A stretch of 64,000 nt of DNA. It comes from Stakelama pacifica (GTDB taxonomy: Bacteria > Pseudomonadota > Alphaproteobacteria > Sphingomonadales > Sphingomonadaceae). The notes under the pieces were generated by a model. The model made no database searches and was not told the DNA's origin. It was given only the letters and a program-made list of their open reading frames with translations. Below, in pieces: positions 36,517 to 44,969 of this stretch (position 1 is its first letter; each line of letters begins with the position of its first letter). The DNA is taken from NCBI RefSeq assembly GCF_004361835.1, contig NZ_SNWD01000013.1:40852-104851 (forward strand), given 5' to 3'. The position numbers were made by a program, and so were the translations under genes.

Positions 36517-37290
36517 TCAGTCGAACAGTCTGGCGGGCGGTTCGGGTAATGCAAGGCCGGCCATCATGTCGCGCAATTCCTGCCGCGCCGCGACATGGCT
36601 GAGGCCCATTGCGCCAAACTCCTTGGAATCCAGCATTGTCAGCCCCTTGGGGAATAATTCGCGATAGATGACCCGCTCCGAAAGTCCCGAAATGACACGA
36701 AAACCAACCCTTTTGGACAATTGGTCAATCGCATCGGACACACGCCGCATATTGCGCGCTTCGATATGCTGCATCCGGTTCCGCAGCACGACCCAATCGA
36801 TCGCGCTGCCGTCCGCCTTTGCCCGGGTAGTGCGCGATTCCCAGATCAGTTCGGAATAGAAGCTGGGGCGCACGACCTTATAGCTGTCGGGATCGACCTG
36901 GCCGATCAGATCGAAATCGACGAAACTGTCGTTCATCGGCGTGACCAGCGTATCGGCATTGGTCACCGCGATCCGCCCGAAACGATCGTCGCGGCCCGGC
37001 GTGTCGATCACCAGATAATCAGCATCTGCGCCCAGTTCCTCCAGCATGTTCGAAAACAAGGCGAGGCTTTCGCCGTCATGGGTGCGATAGTCGGGCATGG
37101 GGAGCTTTCGCCCCGTTCGCCGTATCGTTTCGGCACGATTGTCGAGATAGCGGCCCAGTGTCCGCTGGCGATGGTCCAGGTCAAACGCAGAAACCCGCGC
37201 GCCCCGCGCGGCAAGCGCGATGGCGACATGCACCGCAGTCGTCGACTTGCCGGTGCCGCCCTTTTCATTGGCGAACACGATGACGTGCAA
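36517..37290 (-). CDS. mipZ: Division-plane positioning ATPase MipZ
   Basis: A ParA/MinD-like ATPase that in Caulobacter forms a bipolar gradient and inhibits FtsZ assembly away from midcell. The Walker A is the deviant form NEKGGTGKSTTAVHVAIALAARGA; the next block DLDHRQRTLGRYLDNR is the MipZ signature. About 257 residues. There is no ATG at the expected place. I chose the TTG at 37290 (Leu-His-Val-Ile-Val-Phe), which has GGA 9 bases upstream; a TTG at 37311 with GAGGA 10 bases upstream is an equal alternative. It is divergent from panC and leads the downstream minus-strand run. Confidence 0.93.
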   Translation of the reverse strand: MHVIVFANEKGGTGKSTTAVHVAIALAARGARVSAFDLDHRQRTLGRYLDNRAETIRRTGRKLPMPDYRTHDGESLALFSNMLEELGADADYLVIDTPGRDDRFGRIAVTNADTLVTPMNDSFVDFDLIGQVDPDSYKVVRPSFYSELIWESRTTRAKADGSAIDWVVLRNRMQHIEARNMRRVSDAIDQLSKRVGFRVISGLSERVIYRELFPKGLTMLDSKEFGAMGLSHVAARQELRDMMAGLALPEPPARLFD

Positions 37291-37394
37291 CCGGTTCGAT
37301 CCGTTGCCCAAAATACCGATATCCTCAGTTGATCCCCGCGAGCGCCCCTCATAGAAGACGCGCCTTCGATTTCCATATCCAAGGCCAGGTGCGC

Positions 37395-38243
37395 GTGCAA
37401 ACCATCCGTCAGCTTCTCCAACTGCGCGAAACCATCGCGGCATGGCGCGCGGCCGGGCTGCGCGTCGCTCTGGTGCCCACCATGGGCGCGCTGCATGACG
37501 GCCATATGGCATTGGTCGATTCGGCAAAGCGCAATGCGGATCGAGTCGTCGTTTCGATCTTCGTCAATCCACGCCAGTTCGGCGAGGGCGAGGATCTGCA
37601 ACGCTATCCCCGCCGCGAACAGGCCGATTCGCGGATGCTGACCGAAGCCGGCGCCGATCTGCTGTGGATGCCCGATGTCGACGCCATGTATCCGGACGGT
37701 TTCGACGCAAACATCCATATCGGAACGGTAAGCGAGGGCTATGAGGGGGCGCACCGCCCCGGCCATTTCGACGGTGTCGCTACCGTCGTCGCCAAATTGT
37801 TCAATCAGGTCCGCCCCGATGTCGCGCTGTTCGGCGAGAAGGATTATCAGCAGCTTGCCGTGATCCGCAAAATGGTGACCGATCTCGATTTCGGGATCGA
37901 TATTGTCGGCGTACCGACTCAGCGAGAGGATGACGGCCTCGCGCTGTCATCGCGCAACATCTATCTGATCGACGAAGATCGTCAGGCGGCGGTCGCCCTG
38001 CCCCGCGCGCTGGGCGTCGCGGCACGCGACATTGCGCGCGGCGGCGATGTGGAAGCCGCACTCGCACAGGCACGCGAAACGCTCGAAAAAGCAGGGTTTG
38101 AGGTGGATTACGTCGATATCGTGCGCGAATCGACGCTTGGCCCCCATGATCCCGAAGCGCCATCCCGCCTGATCGCCGCCGCGAAGATCGCAGGCACGCG
38201 GCTCATCGACAATATCGTCGTGGAAATGGCGGATTCTCAATAG
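37395..38243 (+). CDS. panC: Pantothenate synthetase
   Basis: Condenses pantoate and beta-alanine with ATP to give pantothenate, the coenzyme A precursor. The 282-residue protein has the nucleotidyltransferase HIGH-like motif as VPTMGALHDGHMALV, then VVVSIFVNPRQFGEGEDLQRYPR, GVATVVAKLFNQVRPDVALFGEKDYQQL and REDDGLALSSRNIYL, all catalytic-site blocks. I chose the GTG at 37395 (Val-Gln-Thr-Ile-Arg) because it matches the family MQTIR start and has AGG 5 bases upstream. A GTG at 37389 is possible. It is divergent from mipZ with about 105 bp between. Confidence 0.96.
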   Translation: MQTIRQLLQLRETIAAWRAAGLRVALVPTMGALHDGHMALVDSAKRNADRVVVSIFVNPRQFGEGEDLQRYPRREQADSRMLTEAGADLLWMPDVDAMYPDGFDANIHIGTVSEGYEGAHRPGHFDGVATVVAKLFNQVRPDVALFGEKDYQQLAVIRKMVTDLDFGIDIVGVPTQREDDGLALSSRNIYLIDEDRQAAVALPRALGVAARDIARGGDVEAALAQARETLEKAGFEVDYVDIVRESTLGPHDPEAPSRLIAAAKIAGTRLIDNIVVEMADSQ

Positions 38244-38280
38244 CTTGCTGTAGAATCCCGATAGGCATGTAGTAATCCTA

Positions 38281-38299
38281 CGGTTAAAAAAATTAACCG
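38281..38299. repeat. AT-rich palindrome in the panC / Sel1-like gap
   Basis: CGGTTAA and its exact complement TTAACCG flank five A residues. It resembles a paired TTAA motif, but the spacing of 5 is shorter than the N7 of the CtrA site. It may be an operator for the Sel1-like gene, whose start is about 55-65 bp further on. Confidence 0.4.
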
Positions 38300-38353
38300 C
38301 CCTTTGAACAGAGATGCCCCAATTCTGATCCTGCAAGTTGAGCAGGACCAGGG

Positions 38354-38653
38354 ATGACTATCATGGGCACTAAGAACAACACGTTTCAGATCGACAGTCG
38401 GTTACAGCAGGCGGCACGCGGCGACAGCGAGGCATGGTTCGATCTGGGTATGGTATTTTCGACCGGTTCGGCGGGACTGGATGTCGATCTGATCGCGGCG
38501 CACAAATGGTTCAACCTCGCCGCGCTGAACGGCAATCTGCGCGCACAGGAATGCCGCGCGGAAATCGCCGATTTCATGAGCGCGGTGGAAATTTCGGAAG
38601 CGCAGAAGCAGGCACGCGCCTGGCTTCGCGAAACCGGAAACCGCCTGAATTAA
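38354..38653 (+). CDS. Sel1-like repeat small protein
   Basis: A 99-residue protein (96 if it begins at 38363) with one TPR/Sel1-like motif: SEAWFDLGMVFSTGSAGLDVDLIAAHKWFNLAALNGNLRAQECRAEIADFM. Such solenoid motifs mediate protein-protein contacts. Both candidate starts have good ribosome-binding sites (AGGA 6 bases before 38354; AGGGA 8 bases before 38363), so the first codon is uncertain. No operon partner is seen. The short length suggests a single-repeat module rather than a full Sel1 array. Confidence 0.78.
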   Translation: MTIMGTKNNTFQIDSRLQQAARGDSEAWFDLGMVFSTGSAGLDVDLIAAHKWFNLAALNGNLRAQECRAEIADFMSAVEISEAQKQARAWLRETGNRLN

Positions 38654-38780
38654 AGCTTTGACGGAGCGGCGGCGCGGCAACCCGGTCCGGTGCCGCCGCT
38701 CCGACAGCACGGTCCGCCCCCGGAAGCGGGAACGGCAGGACTGTTGCAGAGGGAAAGAGGCGCAACTCACGGGTCAATTC

Positions 38781-38866
38781 GTCATCGCGAGAAGCGCAGC
38801 GACGAAGCGATCCAGTGGCACGCGTGACGCTCTGGATTGCCGCGCCCCTTCGGGGCTCGCAATGAC
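38781..38866. repeat. Dispersed palindromic repeat (REP-like), copy 1
   Basis: An 86-bp element with outer arms GTCATCGCGAG / CTCGCAATGAC and inner arms GCGATCCAG / CTGGATTGC, enclosing a variable middle. A second related copy lies at 51386-51476. This kind of GTCAT-CGCGAG-GCGATCCAG element is a common dispersed repeat in sphingomonads, as far as I recall. It sits between the convergent Sel1-like and topA genes and could act as a transcriptional end hairpin. The rest of the 38654-38891 gap shows nothing else. Confidence 0.8.
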
Positions 38867-38891
38867 AATCGCGCGATCAACGCGACCTGAT

Positions 38892-41438
38892 TCACTCCTC
38901 AGCCGCCGCCTTCTTCTTCGCCGCAGGTTTCTTCTTGGCCGGAGCCTTTTTCTTCGGCGCCGCCTTTTTGGCGGTCTTCTTCTTCGCCGGGCCCTTCGCA
39001 GCCTTATCGTCGATCAGTTGCGCTGCTTCTTCCAGCGTCAGCGCATCCTTGTCGATCGTCTTGGGCAGCGTCGCATTGGTGGTGCCGTCGGTGACATAGG
39101 CGCCATAGCGCCCCTCCATCAGCTTCACCTCTTCGCCCGTACGCGGATGCGCACCGAAGACCTTTAGCGGCTCGCGGGCGGCACCGCGCGCACGCGGCCC
39201 CTTTTCGGCAGCCTCGGCCAGCTTCACGACAGCGGCGTTCATGCCCGTTTCGAACACTTCCTCGGTCGAGGACAGCCGCGCATATTTGCCGTCATGCTTC
39301 AGATAGGGGCCATAGCGCCCGATTGCCGCCTCGATCGGCTCGCCCGTTTCGGGGTGGTTGCCAATCGTGCGCGGCAGGCTGAGCAGCTTCAGCGCCCATT
39401 CCAGATCGAGTTCGCCGGGCAGATCCTTCGGGATCGACGCGCGCTTCGCCTCTTTGCCCTCACCCAGCTGGATATACGGGCCGAAGCGTCCGGTCTTGCG
39501 CTCGACCTCCAGGCCCGTCTCCGGATCCTTGCCCAGTCCTTCGGGGCCGGTATCTTCGGACGCGACACCCGGCTGTGCAAAGGCGCGGGTATATTTGCAT
39601 TCGGGATAGTTGGAGCAGGCAACAAACGCCCCGAACTTGCCGCCGCGCAAAGCCAACCTGCCGTCCCCGCAATTGGGGCAGGCGCGCGGGTCCGACCCGT
39701 CGGCCTTGGGCGGGAAGAGGAAGGGTTCGAGGAACTGGTCGAGTTCCGCCGTCACTTCGGACGGTTTGAACTCCATGACCTCGCTGGTGCGCGGTTTGAA
39801 GTCGCGCCAGAACGCTTCCAGCACCGCCTGCCACGCCGCGCGTCCGCCCGACACATCGTCGAGTTCTTCCTCAAGCCCGGCGGTGAAATCGTAGCTGACA
39901 TATTTTTCGAAAAAGCGCTCAAGGAACGCGGTCAGCAGCCGCCCGGTTTCTTCGGCGAAGAATCGGTTCTTCTCGGTCCGCACATAAGCGCGGTCCTTCA
40001 GCACCTGAATGATCGAGGCATAAGTGGACGGACGCCCGATGCCCAATTCCTCCAGCCGCTTGACCAGCGACGCTTCCGAAAAGCGCGGCGGCGGCTGGGT
40101 GAAATGCTGTTCGGCGCGCACGCCCTTCTTCGCGGGCGAATCGCCCTCGCGCAGCATCGGCAGACGGCGCGAATCCTCGTCGCCCTCATCGTCGCGGCCT
40201 TCCTCATACAGCGCGAGGAAGCCGGGGAAGAGCACGACCTGCCCGGTCGCACGCAGCGCGGTGCGGCCAGTCCCGTCCTCCATTTCGATCGTGGTGCGTT
40301 CGAGCCGCGCCGACGCCATCTGGCTGGCCAGCGCGCGCTTGAAAATCAGGTCGTACAGGCGGCCATGGTCGCCTGACCCGGCGCGGTCCTTTGAAAAGTC
40401 GGTGGGGCGAATCGCCTCATGCGCTTCCTGCGCGTTCTTCGCCTTGGTCTGATATTGGCGGGGCTTTTCGGGGACATAGCCGCCGTCATAGCGCGTCTGG
40501 ATCGCCTTGCGGGCTTCGGCAATCGCACCGCCGTCCATCTGAACGCCATCAGTACGCATATACGTGATCGCGCCGTCCTCATACAGCGCCTGCGCGATCC
40601 GCATCGTGTGGCTTGCCGAAAAGCCGAGCTTGCGCGCCGCTTCCTGCTGCAGGGTCGAGGTGGTGAAAGGCGGCGGCGGGTTGCGCGTGCCGGGCTTGGT
40701 CTCGACCGATGCAACCGTGAAGCGGCCTTCCTCGACGGCAGCCTTTGCGCGCATCGCGGTCGCTTCATCGCCGATCGTCAGCCGGTCGATCTTGTCGCCT
40801 TCGAACCGCACGAGGCGCGCTTCGAAGCCGGTACCGTCCTGCTCCATATCGGCGGCAACCGACCAATATTCCTGCGCGATGAAGCTTTCGATCTCGCGCT
40901 CACGCTCGACCACCAGCCGCAGCGCGACCGACTGCACCCGGCCCGCTGATTTCGCACCCGGCAGCTTGCGCCACAGCACCGGCGACAGGGTGAAGCCGAC
41001 CAGATAATCGAGCGCACGGCGCGCGCGATAGGCATCGATCAGATCGGTATCGAGCCCGCGCGGGGCCTGCATCGCGTCGGTGACCGCCTTTTTGGTGATC
41101 GCGTTGAAGGTGACGCGCTCAACCTCCTTGGGCAGCGCCTTCTTCTTCGCCAGCACTTCCTGCACATGCCACGAAATCGCCTCGCCCTCGCGATCAGGGT
41201 CAGTCGCGAGGATCAGTCGGTCGGCCTTTTTCGCCTCATCCGTGATCGCCTTTAGCTGCTTCGATTTGTCGGCATAGGTTTCCCACGACATTTCGAACCC
41301 GTGTTCGGGATCGACCGATCCGTCCTTGGGCGGCAGATCGCGGACATGGCCATAGCTCGCCAGAACGCGGTAATCCTTGCCGAGATATTTCTCGATGGTT
41401 TTCGCCTTTGCCGGCGATTCTACGATGACAAGCTGCAT
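38892..41438 (-). CDS. topA: DNA topoisomerase I
   Basis: Type IA topoisomerase that relaxes negative supercoils. 848 residues. TOPRIM domain at the N-terminus (QLVIVESPAKAKTIEKYLG, then DPDREGEAISWHV). The catalytic Tyr is in YEDGAITYMRTDGVQ (about residue 300). A zinc ribbon CPNCGDGRLALRGGKFGAFVACSNYPEC follows near residue 600, then two or three TopoI C-terminal repeats (IGRYGPYLKHDGKYA, GRYGAYVTDGTTNA) and a Lys/Ala-rich tail of about 35 residues that should aid DNA binding. The tail is lysine-repeat low complexity. plsY-dprA-topA is a common alphaproteobacterial order, here split by three genes. Confidence 0.98.
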   Translation of the reverse strand: MQLVIVESPAKAKTIEKYLGKDYRVLASYGHVRDLPPKDGSVDPEHGFEMSWETYADKSKQLKAITDEAKKADRLILATDPDREGEAISWHVQEVLAKKKALPKEVERVTFNAITKKAVTDAMQAPRGLDTDLIDAYRARRALDYLVGFTLSPVLWRKLPGAKSAGRVQSVALRLVVEREREIESFIAQEYWSVAADMEQDGTGFEARLVRFEGDKIDRLTIGDEATAMRAKAAVEEGRFTVASVETKPGTRNPPPPFTTSTLQQEAARKLGFSASHTMRIAQALYEDGAITYMRTDGVQMDGGAIAEARKAIQTRYDGGYVPEKPRQYQTKAKNAQEAHEAIRPTDFSKDRAGSGDHGRLYDLIFKRALASQMASARLERTTIEMEDGTGRTALRATGQVVLFPGFLALYEEGRDDEGDEDSRRLPMLREGDSPAKKGVRAEQHFTQPPPRFSEASLVKRLEELGIGRPSTYASIIQVLKDRAYVRTEKNRFFAEETGRLLTAFLERFFEKYVSYDFTAGLEEELDDVSGGRAAWQAVLEAFWRDFKPRTSEVMEFKPSEVTAELDQFLEPFLFPPKADGSDPRACPNCGDGRLALRGGKFGAFVACSNYPECKYTRAFAQPGVASEDTGPEGLGKDPETGLEVERKTGRFGPYIQLGEGKEAKRASIPKDLPGELDLEWALKLLSLPRTIGNHPETGEPIEAAIGRYGPYLKHDGKYARLSSTEEVFETGMNAAVVKLAEAAEKGPRARGAAREPLKVFGAHPRTGEEVKLMEGRYGAYVTDGTTNATLPKTIDKDALTLEEAAQLIDDKAAKGPAKKKTAKKAAPKKKAPAKKKPAAKKKAAAEE

Positions 41439-41549
41439 GGGGGTCTAAAACGGGTCCTTACGTGTGTGCGTACGAGGATGGGGAGCCTCCTAGCGCCTCG
41501 TCAAGTTCGGGGACAGCCGGATTGTTGGATTCGGTCCGTGAACCGCCGC

Positions 41550-42065
41550 TCACCCGAACGTGCAAAGGAAATAGCGTGGTTCGAGCGCGCTACAACCGTT
41601 CAGCGATCCGCCAGCCACCCGTTGAAACGTCCCGTAGGTCCATTTTTCCGGCGATTCGCCCTCGGTACGAATGATGGATGCGCCGCCGTCGGGAATACCC
41701 TGAACGACCGCAAACGCTGCGCTGCCAGCGCCGGCATATTGCGCGCGATGTTCGGACAACTGCGCCTTTGCCATCAGCCAAAGGCCCTGTTGTCGCAGCA
41801 GGGGCGCAAGCGCGAACGCGCCTAGGAGCGCAATCGGAACTGCAAGCGCGACGCGCAGACGGCGCCCGATGGTCCAGCTCTCGGTAAAAGCGTGATAGGC
41901 TCCAACGCACCCAAACGCGCCACCGAGCACCACCAGCATGGAAAGGAGCAATAAGCCGCCTACAAAAATTGTTTGATACAACCACCACCAGGTCAGCGCG
42001 ACCACGCACAGGCCGGAAAATAATGCGATCGCCGCCCCTTCAAACATTGTCAGCCGCTTTGCCAT
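41550..42065 (-). CDS. Hypothetical membrane protein
   Basis: A 171-residue protein with three hydrophobic segments: about residues 9-25, 32-57 and 73-91. The C-terminal half is soluble and ends in a Cys-containing tail (NGCSALEPRYFLCTFG). No family is recognised. I chose the ATG at 42065; an ATG six codons later is also possible. It is separated from topA by 111 bp and divergent from the DUF4396 gene. The hydrophobic blocks are the main evidence that it is real. Confidence 0.6.
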   Translation of the reverse strand: MAKRLTMFEGAAIALFSGLCVVALTWWWLYQTIFVGGLLLLSMLVVLGGAFGCVGAYHAFTESWTIGRRLRVALAVPIALLGAFALAPLLRQQGLWLMAKAQLSEHRAQYAGAGSAAFAVVQGIPDGGASIIRTEGESPEKWTYGTFQRVAGGSLNGCSALEPRYFLCTFG

Positions 42066-42132
42066 AAACGCTCCGCATGTACCGTGGATCGGATCGATCG
42101 GCTGTACCGTTATCGATGCCGAGGAGGTTATA

Positions 42133-42831
42133 TTGGCTGATTTTCCGGCATGGGTACACACGCTGTCGATCGTTTCGCTGGGCGTGGGCTTTCTCTGCGC
42201 AACCTATATCGCCGTCGATGAAATGCGATATCCGCAAAAAATGTGGATCATGAATCTGGTCTGGCCGCTGACCGCGCTGTTCGGCAGCGTCGTCTGGCTC
42301 GCTTTCTATCGCAGTTTCGGGCGCAATGACGGGACGCAGGACGATGATCCGCCGATGCCGATCGCAGTCGCCAAGGGTGCGTCGCATTGCGGGGCGGGAT
42401 GTACGCTGGGCGATATCATCGTCGAATGGGCTGTCTTTGCGCTGCCCGGCATCGCGGTCTTCTTCGGCTGGCAGAGCCTGTTCGCGGAAAAGATTTTCGC
42501 GGCCTGGATTCCCGACTATCTGGTCGCCTTCGCGATCGGCATCGTGTTCCAGTATTTCACCATCGTCCCGATGCGCGGCCTCTCCTTCGGCAAAGGCATA
42601 TGGGCAGCGATGAAGGCCGATACGCTGTCGATCACCAGCTGGCAGGTCGGCATGTACGGGCTGATGGCAATCGGTCAGTTTTTATGGTTCAAACCGGCCT
42701 ATGGCGGGGTAGCGGAGGTGAACACCCCCGAATTCTGGTGGCTGATGCAGATTGCGATGCTCGCCGGATTTGCGACCGCTTATCCCACCAACTGGTGGCT
42801 GATCCGTTTGGGGTTGAAGGAGAAGATGTGA
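42133..42831 (+). CDS. DUF4396 multi-pass membrane protein
   Basis: A 232-residue membrane protein of the DUF4396 family; function unknown. The family signature KGASHCGAGCTLGDIIVEW, with two Cys and one His that could bind metal, sits at about residues 80-98. Seven hydrophobic segments can be drawn. The start is a TTG at 42133, with GAGGAGG five bases upstream, a very strong site. The stop overlaps the next gene as GTGA, so translation is coupled to the nitronate monooxygenase-like gene. Confidence 0.9.
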   Translation: MADFPAWVHTLSIVSLGVGFLCATYIAVDEMRYPQKMWIMNLVWPLTALFGSVVWLAFYRSFGRNDGTQDDDPPMPIAVAKGASHCGAGCTLGDIIVEWAVFALPGIAVFFGWQSLFAEKIFAAWIPDYLVAFAIGIVFQYFTIVPMRGLSFGKGIWAAMKADTLSITSWQVGMYGLMAIGQFLWFKPAYGGVAEVNTPEFWWLMQIAMLAGFATAYPTNWWLIRLGLKEKM

Positions 42832-43877
42832 CTCTGCTCGAGCGAATCGGCCTCACCGCACCGATTTTTCAGGCGCCGATGGCGGGGGTGGCGACCCCTG
42901 CCCTCGCCGCTGCGGTGAGCGAGGCAGGCGGCCTTGGTGCGCTCGGCCTTGGTGCAAGCGATTCTGAGGCCGCGCGTGCGATGATCGAGGAAACGCGAGC
43001 GCGCACCGATCGCGCCTTCCACGTCAATCTGTTCGTCCACGCGACACCACCAACCGATGCGGCGCGCGAAGCGGCATGGCTGGCCGCGCTCGCCCCGGCC
43101 TTTGCCGAAGCGAGTGCCGAGCCGCCTGAAGCGCTGACCAGCCCCTATACCAGCCTCGCCGAAGACAATGCGGTGCTCGCCATGCTGTGCGAGGAGCGCC
43201 CGGCGGTGGTGAGCTTCCATTTCGGCCTGCCCGAACCCTCGCACGCGGCCGCACTTCGCGAAGCGGGCTGCCTCCTGCTGGCGAGCGTCACCAGTCCGGC
43301 AGAGGCGCTCGCCGCCGAACGCGCCGGCATGGATGCAGTGATTGCGCAGGGCTATGAAGCGGGCGGCCATCGCGGCATGTTCGATCCCGATGCACCCGAT
43401 GACCGGCTCAGCACGATGGCGCTGACCCGGCTGCTCGTACGCCGCTCGACACTCCCGGTGATTGCGGCGGGCGGCATCATGGACGGCGCAGGCATCGCCG
43501 CCGCTTTGTCGCTGGGCGCGGTCGCGGCGCAGCTCGGCACCGCCTTTGTCGCATGTCCCGAAAGCGCTGCGGATGCCGGCTATCGCGCTGCTCTGGCCGG
43601 CGCGGCTGCGGATCACACGATCATGACGCGCGCGATTTCGGGGCGACCCGCCCGCTGCCTCGCCAATCGCTTCACCCGGCTGGGCGAAACACTGCCGGTC
43701 CCTGTCCCCGATTATCCGCGGGCATATCACGCCGGGAAGGCGCTCAACGCCGCGCATAAGGCCGCCGGAGAGCCGGGCTATGGCGCGCAATGGGCCGGGC
43801 AAGGCGCACCGCTTGCCCGCGCGCTTCCCGCCCCCGAATTAATGACACTGCTGATCGACGAGTTAAAAGCCGTCTGA
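42828..43877 (+). CDS. Nitronate monooxygenase family FMN protein
   Basis: A 349-residue TIM-barrel flavoprotein of the 2-nitropropane dioxygenase/nitronate monooxygenase family, which oxidises alkyl nitronates with FMN and oxygen. Markers: IFQAPMAGVATPALAAAVSEAGGLGALGLG at the N-terminus (FMN site), IAQGYEAGGHRGMF with the active-site-like His-Arg region, and VIAAGGIMDGAGIAAALSLGAVAAQLGTAFVACPE. The start is a GTG at 42828 with AGGAG five bases upstream, overlapping the DUF4396 stop. It converges on dprA with a 15-base overlap. Substrate unknown. Confidence 0.92.
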   Translation: MTLLERIGLTAPIFQAPMAGVATPALAAAVSEAGGLGALGLGASDSEAARAMIEETRARTDRAFHVNLFVHATPPTDAAREAAWLAALAPAFAEASAEPPEALTSPYTSLAEDNAVLAMLCEERPAVVSFHFGLPEPSHAAALREAGCLLLASVTSPAEALAAERAGMDAVIAQGYEAGGHRGMFDPDAPDDRLSTMALTRLLVRRSTLPVIAAGGIMDGAGIAAALSLGAVAAQLGTAFVACPESAADAGYRAALAGAAADHTIMTRAISGRPARCLANRFTRLGETLPVPVPDYPRAYHAGKALNAAHKAAGEPGYGAQWAGQGAPLARALPAPELMTLLIDELKAV

Positions 43878-44969
43878 ACCGGGGATCAGGCTTACCCGCC
43901 CGCCTGCATGGCGTTCCAGCCGCCCGGCCAGTTCGAGTTCGAGCAGCACGGTCTGCACCACCGCCGGAACCTCACCCGACTGGCGGATCAGCTCGTCGAT
44001 CGCGACCGGCACAGGACCCAGCAGGGCAGTGATCGAACGGCGTTCGGCATCGCCCGCATCCGACGCGACGGGAGCGCCGCCGAACCGGGCGGCGGGCGAG
44101 CGAACCGAGCGCGGATCGATCGGGCGGATCATTTCCATGATATCTTCGGCCGACTGCACCAGCGTCGCGCCGTCGCGGATCAGCAGATTGCATCCCTGCG
44201 CGCGCGGGTCGAGCGGGCTGCCGGGCACCGCCATCACCTCGCGCCCCGCTTCCCCGGCGAGCCGGGCGGTAATCAGCGATCCCGATTTGGGCACCGCTTC
44301 GACCACCACCGTACCTTGCGCCAGTCCGGCGATGATCCGGTTGCGATAGGGAAAATGGCGTGCGCGCGGATCGGTGCCCGGCGGCTGTTCGGCGATCAGC
44401 AGGCCGCGATTCGCGACCGCTTCCTGAAGACGCGCATTTTCAGGCGGAAAGGCAATGTCGATGCCGCTGGCGATGACCCCGATCGTCCCGCCCTCGATCG
44501 ACCCGATATGCGCCTGTGTATCGATCCCGCGCGCAAGCCCCGAAACCACACTCACCCCCATGCCCGACAAATTCTGCGCCAGAATTCGCGCGAATCGACA
44601 GGCGGCGGCGGAGGCATTGCGCGCGCCGACCATTGCGACGCAGGGGCGCTCAGCCAGCGACAGGTCGCCGCGAAGGATAAGCGCGGGCGGGGCATTGTCG
44701 AGTTCGGCGAGCAGCGGCGGATAATCGGGATCGTCGAGAAAGAGATAGCGCGCCCCGAGCCGCTCGACCGCCGCGATTTCGCGCTCGATCGCGCGCTCCT
44801 CGGCAATGACCGGCGCACGCCCGCCACCGCGCCGGGCGAGGTCGGGCAGCGCGTCGAGCGCGCCCTGCGCATCGCCGAACCGGGCGACGAGCTGAACATA
44901 GGAGACGGGGCCGATATTGGCCGATCGGATCAGGCGAAGCCGCGCGAAGCGGCGCTCCGCCTCGCTCAT
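43863..44969 (-). CDS. dprA: DNA-processing protein DprA
   Basis: Loads RecA onto incoming single-stranded DNA during natural transformation and is widely kept for DNA processing. 368 residues. N-terminal SAM-like domain (about 1-70), Rossmann-like DprA domain with VAMVGARNASAAACRFARILAQNLSGMGVSVVSGLARGIDTQAHIGSIEGGTIGVI and AEQPPGTDPRARHFPYRNRIIAGLAQGTVVVEA, then a C-terminal winged-helix-like domain (about 300-355). The ATG at 44969 overlaps the plsY stop as ATGA. Its 3' end overlaps the convergent nitronate monooxygenase-like gene by 15 bp. Confidence 0.97.
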   Translation of the reverse strand: MSEAERRFARLRLIRSANIGPVSYVQLVARFGDAQGALDALPDLARRGGGRAPVIAEERAIEREIAAVERLGARYLFLDDPDYPPLLAELDNAPPALILRGDLSLAERPCVAMVGARNASAAACRFARILAQNLSGMGVSVVSGLARGIDTQAHIGSIEGGTIGVIASGIDIAFPPENARLQEAVANRGLLIAEQPPGTDPRARHFPYRNRIIAGLAQGTVVVEAVPKSGSLITARLAGEAGREVMAVPGSPLDPRAQGCNLLIRDGATLVQSAEDIMEMIRPIDPRSVRSPAARFGGAPVASDAGDAERRSITALLGPVPVAIDELIRQSGEVPAVVQTVLLELELAGRLERHAGGRVSLIPGSDGF

